Shown piece by piece: positions 32,107-44,577 of a DNA stretch of 64,000 nt. The translations under genes and the position numbers were made by a program. Where the stretch lies: NCBI GenBank assembly GCA_015039365.1, contig WION01000010.1, positions 186,001 through 250,000 of the forward strand. The letters are read 5' to 3'. Positions within the stretch are counted from its first letter, which is position 1; each line of letters begins with the position of its first letter. Below the pieces are notes generated by a model. That model did no database searches. It was given only the letters and a program-made list of their open reading frames with translations, and had not been told where the DNA came from. Origin of the DNA: Amanita rubescens. Its lineage: Eukaryota > Basidiomycota > Agaricomycetes > Agaricales > Amanitaceae.

Positions 32107-33896
32107 CTACACTAAAGTCCCAATTGTTATTGACCTTTCGCTAGCCTTTCTCTTTATCCGCTCAATTAATCCTTCACCATACTTCCCGGCTCTCTGCTTT
32201 CCAATTATTCCATCGTGCTCAGTCTTGATTCTCCGTATCTTCCACATTAAATAGTACAGCGTTAGCACGCCGCATATGAATGTCGTAGAAGCCGTAACAA
32301 TGAGTGTGACTTCACTCGATGTGGAATACTGTCCATGCTGTGCACCATAAACACTAGAGAAAGTCGAGAGCAATCCGGCGAGGGAATGGAGCAGACCTGG
32401 ACTGCAAACAATGTTGAGTTTTGCCAGGCGGTAAAAAAACACGGAGCGACTTACAGAAAGACCCTGTTCACCAACCACACATAATTATTCATCCACCTCC
32501 ACCACAAGTATCCCATTCCAGCTGCGCCAATTCCACAGCAGAGAAACGCGATAACGAAGAGTGATACATTATTTACGACGTTTAGCACGCCCTGGGCAAT
32601 AACGTTGCTTCCCTCCTGGTTGCGCAGGCTGGTAAATGTTCCCGGAAAGAGGACAAATCCTGCCAGTAGAATCCAGGTAAAGAACGATGCAGCTAGGTTG
32701 TAGATTTGGGGTATCTTGTCCATTGCGAGTAGCATCTTCATATATTGCGTCACTGTAGATGGATCCTCATCCTCTGGCCCAAGGCCAAGGTTGGCAGGGG
32801 TACCATTTTTGTTCTCAGTTATTGGAGGGGTATTTGGGTGATCGTCCACTCTAAGTGTCTCGCCTCTGACTTGCGGGACTTGTGGCCTCCGTTCTGGTCT
32901 GGGAGGTGTCGGTGGGTCAGGATTTACAACTCGATATCCGCTAGTATTATAGGGCGCTTTTTCTGGTAATTCAGGAAGCGGTGGTGAAGGCGGCAGATCC
33001 CAATACCGATATTCGGCGAGGGGTTCGTCTTGATCAGGTTTATCATCGCTCCTCGTGTTAGCCTGACCTACAGCCAACGCTGTTTGCGGTCCTTTGATAG
33101 TTCCGGAATGACGGAGTGTTCTTCGTTCGGAAATAGTCCTTCTCTGCCCCTGAATATGAACACGAGAATTAAACGAGTCCGTGGTGGGTGAAGACGCATG
33201 GTTACTGGGGTCGGTCGAATCGCGGAACTGTCGGTGGTCTATGCTACGCCTCGCGGGCGAACGTACTGGCGTCGATAATGATCTTGTAGGGGTAGGTTGA
33301 GTGTCTGTCGTATCTTCCCGATTCCGTGGGGGAGGAGACGGCGGCTGGGAATCGATTGCACCTTGAGAAGAGGCGGAAGAGCCAGGGATTGTGGGTAATG
33401 TTTCTGGTATCTTATCCGTGGGTGTTGAGGAGTCGATGTGGGTAACTGTCAGAGGTGTATCGTCGCTTCCATGCTGCTGTTGAGATCCGTCACTCCAAAG
33501 CTCCTTGTCCTCAACGCGCGGGCGTGCATGGTCGCCGACCGAGTGTGATCTGGACCTTGATTCATGCTGAACCGGCAAGTCACGGACAGGGACGTGGGGA
33601 AGGGTGCTGGACCTGCGGTGCCCGCGCAGATGGAGGAAAGGTGTTTCTGTGTTTGGATCTGTATAGACAAAGTAATCTCTGTGCGGGGAACGTTGGGAAG
33701 AGGTCGTGCGCGGGCGTGGTTGAAGAGGGCTGGGAGGCCCCTCGTCTGGTGGCGTCACCAACTTACTCACCGTGTGACTGTCGCCGCGGGAGGAGACCGT
33801 CGGTGCGCGAGCAGAAGTGCCGCTACGCTCCTCTGGCGGAATGGCTGGGAGAATCTTTGACCTCCTATAGGACTTTGACTGGTGCGGACTTGGCAT
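32107..33896 (-). CDS. Predicted four-span membrane protein with disordered N-terminus
   Basis: Two exons: one of 1.4 kb from ATG 33896 and a short second one after an intron at about 32400-32450. Residues 1 to about 380 are rich in Ser, Pro, Arg and Thr with many SPxR/RRS sites and look disordered, consistent with phosphoregulation. Four hydrophobic helices follow: NLAASFFTWILLAGFVLFPG, VSLFVIAFLCCGIGAAGMGY, then in exon 2 LLHSLAGLLSTFSSVYG and LIVTASTTFICGVLTLYYLM. The C-terminal tail is short and basic. This layout is common among uncharacterised Dikarya plasma-membrane proteins; I do not recognise a named family. Its stop codon is 58 bp from the start of the S4 gene. Confidence 0.8.
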
Positions 33897-36488
33897 TATG
33901 GCAACCGCACAAGCATGCTGCGACGTTCCCCATATGATGCTAAATGGGGATTCGGGGGCTCACGTGGGGATGGCGTTTCTCGCGCGTTGGACGGCGGCGT
34001 GTGTTGATGATCATCCCGAGTCTTTGCGCTGATTTCAAAAAACTTGTTCGTATTTCCACTCGAGTTCGTTGGTGGCTCACTTCACGTCTCTTAGTTCTCT
34101 TCTTCATGCCGAAAACTTGTTTGATTCTATTTGTGCATGTGTACGCGTCGCGAATATAAACAACCTCGACGCGCTGTTGCGATTTTCCACGCCATCTCTG
34201 CCTCGTTCGTCTTTCTAGGCCTTCATCGCTCCAGGCCCCTGTTCTCATCCTCGCCACGTCTTCCTGGAGCTCTCGCTGCCTCAGCCAAAAGATTCCCAGC
34301 TAACCCTAAATACATCAAGGCTACTGTGCATCCATTTATACTTGGTGATGCCGTTCTATATTGCCTCCTCCCGAAAGTAGCACCGGGGAGTACATCCGAG
34401 GTCATTTTTGGCTGAATCTATGCGCACATGTATACAGTTCTGTCTGCCGGCAGCTTTAGTGTTTCGCCCACGGTGATTTCTACGTGCACGCCCATATCGC
34501 ACTTCCAGAAAGTGTTACCCTCCGGCCAACCATCTCTCTATCGTTCAATCACGTACAGGTGCTCGTTTGTGTTGCCTCGTGACCCTGGATCACCAAATGC
34601 CACGGGTTCTGCCGTTCCGCGCAGAGAGTTGTACTGGTCAACATCACTGCCCTGCAAGGTAGCGTGAGACCTGACGCATATTCTCTCAACGGTTCCCTCC
34701 TGGCAGCGTGATTTGGGAAGGCGATGCCGGAACACGCAGCTCCATGTTTTGGACGTCGGGACGATGGCGGAGGAGCACCAGAAGCGCGTCGCGGCATCAA
34801 TAGGGCATTGACGCTGAATGAGTGGCTCACACACAACTAATGATCGGCGGACAGGCTAGTATGCTAACCGGGTTTCGCACCGACCTTATTAGGTTCATTT
34901 TGCCCGACTGCTACTCGTGCCTCTGATTCTTCCACGCGTCATAAGATGCGATGTGATCTCTTATGTCACATGGACGTGATAGACGGTTTCTGCCACTTTC
35001 GGCAACAAGTTCTACGAACGGGATGCCTTTGGTTCGGGTCTTTGACTCTTTACCCTGGGTTGCCTTCATGTCGGTCGCAGGGCTGGCATGAATGTGCACT
35101 CAAACTCCGGCGATTTTTCGTGGCTTCATGTCGCCGTGGATTACTGGTTTGTCTCTTGCTTGCTCTCGAAGAGCAAAGCGAGCGTTCCAGGAGTAGTCCA
35201 GAAGCGTTGGCAAGCGCAAAAAAGCTGCATGGCTACGCGGTATTTGCTTCAGGGTCGGGGGACGTAGTTGAGTGGTGATTCAGAACTTCAAAGGATACGA
35301 ACAAGAAAGCGAACTGTCATTGAATGGCTCAAGAACAACATAGTGATACGCTTTGGCATGGTGTGACAGGTCTGTTAACGTCAGTTTCGATGCTGCCCAA
35401 CACTACTCTTTCATGGCTCCTTCTCTTGCCAGGAACCCTCAACTTCAGCTCTACTGAACAAGAAGACTGATCACGAAAACTTGCCATGCGTTAGTAATTC
35501 AACTCGCGTCCGCCCCCTGCCCCTGAGCTTGAATGCGGTTTCAATGGTTTCTATGCCAGTCGAGCTCCCTGATGGTGCCTGACGTCGTGCAAAAAAGTGT
35601 CGTTATTCAGCAGGATGCAAAGATACAATTTTTCGCAGGTTGTTCATCGTGTCTGGCTAAACTCTCATGCCCATACCCGTTTCATTGGTTCCCTGAGCCC
35701 GAGTTTGTTTACCGTGATCCTGACCCTTGCGAATATCTGGAGCGCCACCGATGAGAATTACCGTTCACGTTGGCTTGACGTCTTGCTTGCGGAGGTTACG
35801 GCTCCTTCGGGAAAAGGACTTGTGGTCTGCCGTAACAGAGATTCGTTCTCGAGATCTGGAGCATGTGCAGATAGCTGACTGAACATGACATTCATATGCT
35901 CTGGTGTGACTGATTTGTAATTGTGGCAGGTCATTGGGCAGGCTTGGTCAGTGCAACTGGCCGTATGGGTCCGAACAGAGAGGACGGCTTTTCGCGGCGA
36001 TAGTCTGCGGATATTGTGAGCGGAATGCAGAGCGCCCAGCGAGACGCTGGACGGCAATGACGTAACTTGTTAAAGCTTGGCCGAGACCGTCGAACTCATT
36101 AATCCCGCTCTTACAAGGCAGTGCGAGGTATGGATGGTAGGAGCACGGGTTGGACCAACACATATGGTGGGTCTCGTGACGAGGGAAGGTTTACTTCGAG
36201 AGATCCTGGGTACGGAAAGGTGCCCTCTGTGAGGGTGGTAGCCGCAAAGGGCTACTTGACGACCTGCAATTTTTTGACGTTCATCACCTTTGGGTGATAT
36301 TACTAGTAATGGAAACATGTATCATTCACAGCAATTGCTATGCATTCATAAATGTACTAAGATCAGTAGAGGTTAGGTAGATTACTCTGATCCCGAGTAG
36401 TATGACCATATCAAGAATAGCAATGCTTTCCCGTGAGGTTATCTGGGGGAGGGTCAAACTTCCTCCGGGCATCTAGTGAGCATTTCAT
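33897..36488. other. Intergenic region, no gene recognised
   Basis: About 2.6 kb. Open frames at 34131-34415, 34428-34667, 34538-34836, 34946-35278, 35533-35878 and 36070-36318 overlap on both strands, lack consistent splice structure and match no family I know. A decayed gene around 34430-34830 on the minus strand is possible (DVDQYNSLRGTAEPVAFGDP) but unsupported. Confidence 0.4.
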
Positions 36489-39400
36489 GGATCCGCCCCA
36501 CTCTCTGCCCGACAAACCTCACAAGAAGGTATCTCGAGGTTTGTTTTTACATTCTTCCGCACGCCAACTCGCTGAGCCGGACATCTGTAGCATGTAACAC
36601 CTGCCGTCTGAAAAGGAAAAAGGTCCGTGAGATCATCGTCGTCTGACCCTTTTGCTTTCTCTAACTCGTATACTTCAAGTGTAATGGCCTTGACCCATGC
36701 GTGTTTTGCACTGAGAACAGAGTCGAATGCTCCTACTCGAGAGAACCCCGCCGACGTGGACCACCTTCGGGTTACCTGCGGTACACCGAGACACGGGTGA
36801 CGCTTTTCGAAATCCTCCTAGGCCTCTTCCTCACCCGGACGTATCCAAACACCTCAGGACCGACCCAGTACTGCCACAGATCCATTCTACGAAAGCGTCA
36901 AGACGTTGCTGGCAGAATCGGCGATGTGTACACAGGATGTGTGGGATGAACATCGGCGAGCATGGACGGTCTGTCGGTCGGCCAAGTTGATTGACGATCT
37001 GGCTATGACGCTGTCGCCGTATAGCCAGCGGCCCGACCAAGAAGTTGCATCGAAGCCGTTGTTGCCTCCCGTTCATCCAGAGTGGAAGCGGGAGTGCTAG
37101 TGCTGCCACCAACGCCATCATCGAAAACCGTGCAACCGTGAAAACGCCATCTGATTCCCCGAGGTCTCCACTCGCTCCGATTACTCCTCCTCCGCATAGA
37201 GGACGTCCTGCTTCGTCTGGCGCTCATGCAGGACCCTCCTCTTCTCCCGCAACGCGGTCGGCGCTGATCGGTGATTCTGGATCCGATCACGGCGCTATGG
37301 AATTTGCGCAATCAGCTATGCGTACGTTATCCAGAGAATCCGTTTGAACGAAATATTCCTCTCCAGCCATCCGCGCAGCCTTCGGCGTCGAATGGGCCGT
37401 CATCGCCTTGGCAGTTTTCACAGTCGGGATTGGACGTGTCCGCTGCTGCTTCCGAGTATTCCCTCTCCCCTGCCTGCAGGCCAGACAGAAAGATGACTGC
37501 AAGCGTTGGCTTCCCGTTGGACTCTGCGATAAATCCCGATCGGACCGGTGTTGGGCGGGAGAACCGCATGATAATGACGGGTGTTGGTTTTGAACTTCAA
37601 GACACAAACTATGAGGGGAGCTATTGGTATGTACAGTCTTCTGTTGTTGAGCCGCATTTCTAACTTCTTCAAACAGGCGTAGTGTCGACTTGGCGATACC
37701 TGATTCACCTGCCTATGCGTTCACGGCTCATACCCCCTCGCCACCTTCATCCATGTCCTTGGAATTACCGCCACTTCATATATTGTCGAAAATGGTCGAC
37801 GTGTATTATAACAATGTTTGGCCCACGTTTCCATTTTTACCTACGCGTCCTACATTTGAAAGTCTTCTACTGTCGGCACCCATCCAGTCAGAGGCGTTCT
37901 CGAACCGTTCCTTCTTGCTCTCTGTGCTTACTGTGGTCCGCCTTTCGCCAGTCTTCAGAAGACGGTCTGGTCGGTGGTGAAGCGGGTAATGTTGCAGCAG
38001 GATCTATGGTACGAACAAGGCGAGATCGGCCGCGTATATGTGTTTAAGGAAGGGGAGTTCGGTGGAAGTTGCGCAAGCGTTGCTTCTGTTGGCTCTGAGT
38101 GATCATGGCAAAGGGAACGAAACGCAGGCGTGGATTATTGTTGGTAATGACTTTCACTGAATTTCGAACAATTCAATATTGATCCTTTTGAATTCAGGTA
38201 TGGCCTGTGCGTGTAGGACAAGATATGGACTTGAATGGCGACTTGCCGACAACGTACGAAAAGAGCTTCCCAATGGAAGAAATACGGTTGCGGAGATGCA
38301 TATGGAATGCATCTCTTATGCTGGATTTGTTCTTGTCGCTTCAACTTGGCCGACCACCTGCTTCGTTTGACTGCCTCCGTTCAACTGTGACATACGAGCC
38401 TTCAAAGAACGAATATGCAAATCATCCAGTTCCCATTTTCCTCCACGCTGCAGCGCTCTGTCGAACCATTGCACGAATAAATTTGCACCTTTACTTAGGC
38501 TACGACGCTCCGGCGATGCAGTCACAGACAGAAAAACTGAACGCTCTCAAAGATGAATTAGAAAAGTGGTACCAAATGCTTCCAGGTCAGTATCGCGTTG
38601 TTATTGGTCACCAACCAGACCGGTCTGTGTTGGAGCTTAATATGCTCTACAACGTCGCTGTCATTCTGCTGTACCGCCCATTGTAAGATACAAAACACTT
38701 CTTAATCTGTATCCCTGGCATACTGAGTCATCTTTTAACAGTTGTCGGGGAAATGCAGTACAGCATGCCACAGATACACTGGCGGAAGCGGCGTCCGCAT
38801 TTAACGCGTTACTAGAAAAGTACCGGAATATCCATAACGAAACACTAGTTCCTTCGAATCCGTCTCTATCGCTCTCAAATCCGAACATGATTTACATCAT
38901 TTTCACCGTGGCGATCGCCCATCTATCCGGATATAGGATGCGTCATCCACAATTAGGCGTACAGAAGACGCGGACGGCGATGGCGCTTCAAACACAGCTG
39001 CATTTGTTGAATTGCCTGGAGGCGCTTACTTCCATCGGGCTAACGTGGAGACTGGCTAGAAGATGTTGGAAAACTCTGGATAGGCTAATGGAGGCCGAAG
39101 GTTTGAAGCCTCAGCCGGAACCCGACGCCGTCGGACGCCACGCAACCGAGCAGTGGCAAGCGAAAACGTGAAGATGAAGACGTCATTGGCAACGGGAGAA
39201 GACCATTCCTCGGCGGCGCAAGAGGGCTAATACCTGGTGTCCAAATCGGCTCCAACATAGACCAGTCTACGTTACGGACCTTCGCACCCACCCCGGTGAC
39301 TGCTAAACCCATGGGTACCTCGGCCTCCATGCCGTACAACTGCTGCCGGTTGGGAGCATAGTACCCCTAGTACATCGCCATTTTCAATACCGACGCCGAC

Positions 39401-39563
39401 ACTGCATTCAGAGTTATTCGGTCCGACGGACTTTTCCTCGTCCAGGTGGCTATCCGAAACTCAGGAGAACGATTCTATTGGACTCGGGATAGTGTGGAAC
39501 GGGGAATGGGATGACCAGCTGTGGGTACGCACGATGAATATAGGCTTAAACGCAAATAATTGA
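36489..39563 (+). CDS. Zn2Cys6 fungal transcription factor (frame steps present)
   Basis: A Gal4-type binuclear zinc cluster regulator. ATG 36489 gives MDPPHSLPDKPHKK; then ACNTCRLKRKK and CNGLDPCVFCTENRVEC across two introns, spacing C-x2-C-x6-C-x5-C-x2-C-x6-C. A conserved SGYLRYTETRVTLFEILLG follows. A Ser/Pro-rich linker leads to the fungal-specific TF domain: LHILSKMVDVYYNNVWPTFP near 37771, IRLRRCIWNASLMLDLFLSL near 38280, NMLYNVAVILLYRPL near 38641. Downstream, KRKREDEDVIGNG (about 39154) looks like an NLS-containing tail, ending VRTMNIGLNANN with TGA at 39561-39563. Frame changes are needed at about 36820-36870, 37070-37110, 37325-37350, 39118-39126 and 39351-39356, each a +1 step. The gene is therefore either a decaying copy or carries sequence errors. 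XlnR-like architecture is suggested by the post-zinc motif; target unknown. Confidence 0.7.
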
Positions 39564-40761
39564 TGGAGCATGGGACGGTCATATACTCAAGAAGACATGG
39601 GACTTGAGAAGGACGGATTACTATTCTCGCGGACATGGTGGTTTATGCTTAATAGGGTGTAGCTGTAATTTATTCTATGTAGCATAGAACAATATAATTG
39701 ACCTAGGGATAATGATTTTCCATCAGGAAACGCAACGGTCGTCCGGGAGTTACGGCTTGACGCTCAATGACTTCGCTCCTTTCCCAAAGCACCGAGTACC
39801 ATGTCATTTAGATGGAAATCACTTCGCTGACCGAAGCCTATTAAATGCCATTAGCACGGAACATTCGTTATGGTAATTGATTGATCCGTGCAGCTGTTAA
39901 TCAGCGGTAGACGGTGGCTTTGCCTGAATTGTCAAGTTGTCGAAGAGACGGGGACGGGAACGAGCTGGGACAGGGGTCGGGAGTAAACGTTAAACATGCG
40001 CCCAATATTGAATTCTCTATACGTAATACAACTCGTTGTAGCTTCGTGCTAAGAGGACGTACTAAGACGAACTTGGATAAGGTATACGTAGGAGGCAGGC
40101 GACGGTATCATGCATCATGCTGTGAACAAAGGAGTCTGGAGACCTCTTCATTCCGGAACTTCTGTAGCCGAAAGAAATCAGAAGCAAATGCCAAAAAAAG
40201 AGCTGTGCGCCGCACAGACGGCGGGATTGAAGGCTATCGAAAAATGTATGCCGGAAGAAATGCTCGCCGTAAGTTTCAAGTCTTCTCGTGCCTTACCCTG
40301 TACTGTTGTGAAGCATTTTCCATCAATCTAGAAGTAGAACCAGAAACGATGACTTACAAATGGCTCAGATCGAGAATGATGCTCTGCTGAGTAAGAAGGG
40401 TACGGCGAGTTGATAGCCAAATATAGAAAGTCAAACCTGTCACGGCGCGGAAGAACAATTTGTGGTGAGCTCTCGGCGGTTTAACTGTGGAAATACCTAC
40501 TTATCAGCCAATTGGAGGAAAGGGTGACTTCATTCATGTCAAGTGTAAGGCTCAATTTACGTGACGTCAAACTGGGGACTTTGTTGCATCACTTCTATTC
40601 GGTAGCAAGATTGACAAAGATGCGAATTGTAATTCAAGCACACCGCTATTCGCATCAACTTGTCATCAATCTATTCGCTTCCTTGGGACCACCTGAGCCA
40701 CTATATATGGAGCAGGGTTTGGTACTGAATCGGCATTCCAACACCCACATTCAGTCTCCAG
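39564..40761. other. Intergenic region with promoter of the TIM-barrel gene
   Basis: The frames at 39914-40390 and 40110-40331 overlap and have no recognisable product. A TATA box (CTATATATGG) lies at about 40701-40710, some 55 nt before ATG 40762. Confidence 0.45.
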
Positions 40762-42062
40762 ATGCAACAGCCTCGCTTCGCCATCGCGACTCTTTCTCTG
40801 GGCACAAACGTGCACCATAATCTCCCGACTAAAATTTGGGTCGCCAGCCAACTGGGATACAATGGTGTCGAGATGTTCATGCCTGACTTTGAACAGTTCG
40901 TGCAACAAGTCAAGGATGGACAGCACCACGACCTCTTTGAAGATATCCCTTCATTCGCGCCAAAGAACCTTTCTTCCAGTGAACTAGAGCGTACATGTGC
41001 CATGGCCATATCGCTTTTATGCAAAAAGCTTCATCTGGATATTCCCCTCAGTCCAGCCTCTTCGCAATTTCGAAAACTTTACGTCAGACGAGCAGATTGA
41101 CGCAGCTGTCAGCGTAGCTGAGCGATGGTTCGATCTGATGCCACGTCTCGGCACGGACCTCATGCTCGTATGCTCAAACTTCATTGAGGGGGGTAGCCCC
41201 GTTGCGAAGGGTTTGACCACTATGGACGCGTATCTCGACATGCAAGTTCGGGCCTTCCGTCGCTTAGGCCAATGTGCTGCTAAATATGGTGTCCGGGTCG
41301 GCTATGAACCTTTGGCCTGGGGAACCGTCGTAGACAACTGGATGCCTGTCTGGCAAGTCGTGTCACAAGTGGATATGCCCAACGTCGGTGTCATTCTTGA
41401 TTCATTTAACACACTGTAAGTTGCCTTGAAGCGAATGGCTGTGGATCTGAGCTCACGTATTCTAATTTGCAGCGGAAACCAATATGCCGACCCTTCGACT
41501 GAAAACTCCTTGAGGCCCCGTCCATTCTCTGTGTTGCTCGACAACCTCACCTTGATGTCCCGAACGATCCCTGGACACAAGATATTCTTCTATCAGATCG
41601 GCGACGCGCATCGTCCCGAGCAGCCAATCATGGATGCACCTGATGCGCCCGCTAGGATGACATGGTCCAGAGCGTCAAGGCTCTTCCCATGCGAAATTGT
41701 CCCCGATATCAACTCGAAGGATGCCTGGAAATACATAGGCTTCCTGCCAGTCGTCGAAATGACGAGAGCCTTGCTGGCGACCGGATACACTGGCTGGTGG
41801 AGTCTTGAAGGTCTTCAACAAGAGTCTTCAGGAGGAAGATGAAGGTTGCCCTTGGAGGCATGGTAAAAGAGGCATTGACGGACTTCGCAGGCTATGGGCA
41901 CGATCAATTGAGCGACAAGCATCTGCCACGTACTTGCCATTGATTTCCCGGCAAATGACAGCGTGGCGACGGGCCGCGAAAGTTATCTCTTTGACCGTCC
42001 AGTTTTGGAGGCTTCCCCATTTGGATCGCCAGTTTTTTCGGAACGGCGTAAATTCTTGCTAG
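40762..42062 (+). CDS. Xylose isomerase-like TIM-barrel enzyme (AP endonuclease 2 superfamily)
   Basis: Sugar-phosphate isomerase/epimerase-type protein, possibly a 3-dehydroshikimate dehydratase of the quinate catabolic type. ATG 40762 gives MQQPRFAIATLSLGTNVHHN, then KIWVASQLGYNGVEMFMPDF. Barrel strands include LGTDLMLVCSNFIEGG, YGVRVGYEPLAWG (metal/acid residue Glu), VGVILDSFNT (metal Asp), FFYQIGDAHR and GYTGWWSLE (terminal metal Glu). An intron lies at about 41418-41472. The C-terminal part reads VFNKSLQEEDEGCPWRHGKR. Two +1 steps are needed, at 41041-41050 (TTCCCCTC) and 41807-41813 (GAAGGTC). The exact C-terminus after about 41950 is uncertain. Specific substrate cannot be read from sequence. 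Confidence 0.75.
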
Positions 42063-42262
42063 TGACGTGGCCCACAACTTGCCGGGCAGCTATCGTTACA
42101 TTACACCAGACTCTTCCATAATTATCTTTCTTGATTCATTGTTAACCACGCTGTATCGATAGTATTGCTTTCAGTTTGTATGTATGTCTTGTGTAGAGAT
42201 TCATAATCTATTCTATTCTGGTTCAAGGTTGAAACATTGACGTTCTGAGGCTGTGCAAGCCA

Positions 42263-44348
42263 ATGCCAACCGTGTTTCGACGGGGGCCAAGGCAAATTGG
42301 CGGGATCTGTGCTGCCGCCCTGATTTTAGTCCTCTTGAACGAGTTACTCGGGTTCCTTACGGGATTTCAATTTGCTCTCACTCCAATATCTGATTATCCT
42401 AATTTTTATAACATACATACTACCTCCAAGAAAAAGGTTCTCTCCCACAAGCAAACCACCCCAGTCAAGGCCCCTGGAAAACACATATACCTCTCAAATG
42501 GTCTTCTCCAAGGTCAACGAGGACGGCCCTCATCCAATATATGAACTTATGGAGCAGGCAGAAAAGGATTGGAAGAGGAAACTAGAACGAGCGAGTACAA
42601 CGTTGGAACAAGCTGTGAGGGAATACAGACGGAGATACCACCGATATCCTCCCAAAGGTTTTGATCTTTGGTGAGCTTGATAATGAGTTCTTGGAAGATC
42701 AGCTAAGTGAATCGGCAGGTGGCAATACGTCGCTAAACATAACGTACAATTACCCGATGAATATGACTCCATCTATCATGATTTGGAGCCATTCTGGGGA
42801 CTCCAGCCAACTGAATTGCTGAAAATACGGGAAGAGCTGGAATCCAAGATCAACTCATACACTATTGGGAAGGACGCTGCTGGTCGCATAGCGGTTGTGA
42901 ACTACGCCTTTGAGGAGGGAAAATATGAGCAATTCATACGTGGCTCGGAGGCTATCATAGACCTTCTTGCCGACATCGAGGATGATCTTCCCCTGTTCCG
43001 CGCTAGTCTTATCTCCGGATGACCGGCCGAATCGCTTGTCAGATTATTTCGTCCGGGCTTCAACACTTCGGGCTGCTCACGATGGTGCATGTAAGTACCT
43101 TCCAAGCAATGCGACGCTCTTGGTTCTGAATCTACTCCCTAGACGTGACAAAAGCAGATTTACCCTGAAATCACTCGATTGGGCTGGAGGTCTGCTTGCT
43201 TTCCAAGTTCCCCAGCACGCCAGAAACCTTTCAATCTTAATCACCCTCCTCCAAGGCCAGAGAATAAAACCTTTGTTTATGACCACCTTCGTTCAATGGA
43301 TCCTTGCTTGCATCCAGACCACTTTCACCACCATGGTCAGTTTCTTTACCCACAACGAGGGCCCATCGCCGCAGCATACTATGGTCCCCGAATTTTCATA
43401 CTGTTCGACTGCCATACATCACGATATACGTATACCTACACCATATGGCTGGCTGGAAGACATTTATCCTCGGTCTAATGATCCAGCTTGGACTGACAAG
43501 CTAGATGAACGGTTACTTTGGCGAGGAAGTATACCGGCATTTTTCATAACGATAAAACGCGTTGGCAAGGTTCCCATCGTGACTTCCTCGTCAAGTATGC
43601 AAACGATCTAAATGGTACATTAAGTGTTCTCCGCCCCACGTCAAACGAAACCGAAATCGTCGGGTCACCCAAAGAGTATCACAAATCAAGGTTAAACCCG
43701 GCACTTATAGACATCGCTTTTGCCGGAAAACCTACGCAGTGCTCGCCTGCTACTTGTGACCTACTCCGAGAAATATACCCTTGGCGGGAGCAGTCAAAGC
43801 ATCAAACACGCCGGTAATTATAAGTATATTATTGATGTAAGTTGAAATACCATTGTCCTTCGCTGCATTACTTACGTTTAAACCCTAGGTTGACGGAAAT
43901 GGATGGTCAGGGCGTTTCAAACGAGTTATCACATCAAATTCGCTGATTTTCAAGGCGACTGTTTACCCCGAATGGTAAGTGACAACATTAAGCGTTTTGC
44001 CTTTGATCGGACTGGGATCAGGTACTTGGACCGGGTAGCACCTTGGTTGCATTATGTTCCAATTCAAATAGATTTGTCAGACCTTCACGACGCGTTAGTT
44101 TTCTTCCACGGCGATGCCAACGGTGAAGGTGCACATGATGAGTTGGCACATCTGATCGCACTAGAGGGTCGAAAATGGAGCAAAAACTTTTGGAGGCGTC
44201 AAGATTTGATTGCCTATTTTTTCCGGTAATGCTGTTTGTTGTTACCTCTATGCAACCTGCTTATACAGTTATTTTTAGGCTAATCCTCGAATATAGTCGA
44301 TTGATGTCGCTTGACCGAGAATCGATGACATATTTTCTTCCGTCATGA
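42263..44348 (+). CDS. GT90 glycosyltransferase, CAP10/KDELC-like
   Basis: Type II membrane glycosyltransferase of the CAP10 (Glyco_transf_90) family, related to cryptococcal capsule xylosyltransferases and acting in the Golgi lumen. ATG 42263 gives MPTVFRRGPRQIGG followed by a signal anchor (ICAAALILVLLNELLGFLTG). The stem contains HPIYELMEQAEKDWKRKLE and EYRRRYHRYPPKGFDLWW. The catalytic region has IDIAFAGKPTQCS, YKYIIDVDGNGWSGRFKRVI followed by TSNSLIFKATVYPEW, and HYVPIQIDLSDLHDALVFFH. These are the standard GT90 donor-site blocks. The last exon ends SRLMSLDRESMTYFLPS with TGA at 44346-44348. +1 steps at 42508-42516 (CAAGGTC) and 43014-43022 (CCGGATG) are needed. The last exon and 3' flank are duplicated just downstream. 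Confidence 0.85.
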
Positions 44349-44522
44349 AAATGTTTGATCGGCTTTCATATAGCTACACTTGACACTATTATACCCTGCT
44401 TACAAAGTTATTCTTAGGCTGAGCCTCGACTATAGTCGATTCACCGAGAATCGATGACTTATTCTCTCCGTCATGAAAATGCTTGAACAGGTTTCATATG
44501 GCTACACTTGACACTATTATAC
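44256..44522 (+). repeat. Tandem duplication of the GT90 last exon and 3' flank
   Basis: Copy A, 44256-44394, runs from the end of the last intron (CCTGCTTATACAGTTATTTT) through the stop codon to CTACACTTGACACTATTATA. Copy B, 44395-44522, repeats this with about a dozen substitutions and a deletion of about 11 bp inside the exon (GATGTCGCTTG missing). Copy B keeps the acceptor TTCTTAG and the region of the TGA. It offers a second possible terminal exon. Confidence 0.85.
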
Positions 44523-44577
44523 AAAACAACAAAGGGTATCAGATAAGTGTTATTACGGTATTACTAGTTTTGGGCTA

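Noticed and set aside
34428..34836. Overlapping frames on both strands, possible decayed gene
   Set aside because: No motif, no consistent exon model; left as intergenic.
36797..36856. Intron that would join YTETR to DRPSTATDPF and avoid one frame step in the Zn2Cys6 gene
   Set aside because: It would remove VTLFEILLG, which I take to be a conserved post-zinc-cluster segment. A +1 sequence error is the simpler reading, though RNA could show otherwise.
39914..40390. 158-codon frame upstream of the TIM-barrel gene
   Set aside because: Overlapped by another frame, no recognisable product, and close to the TATA box of the next gene.
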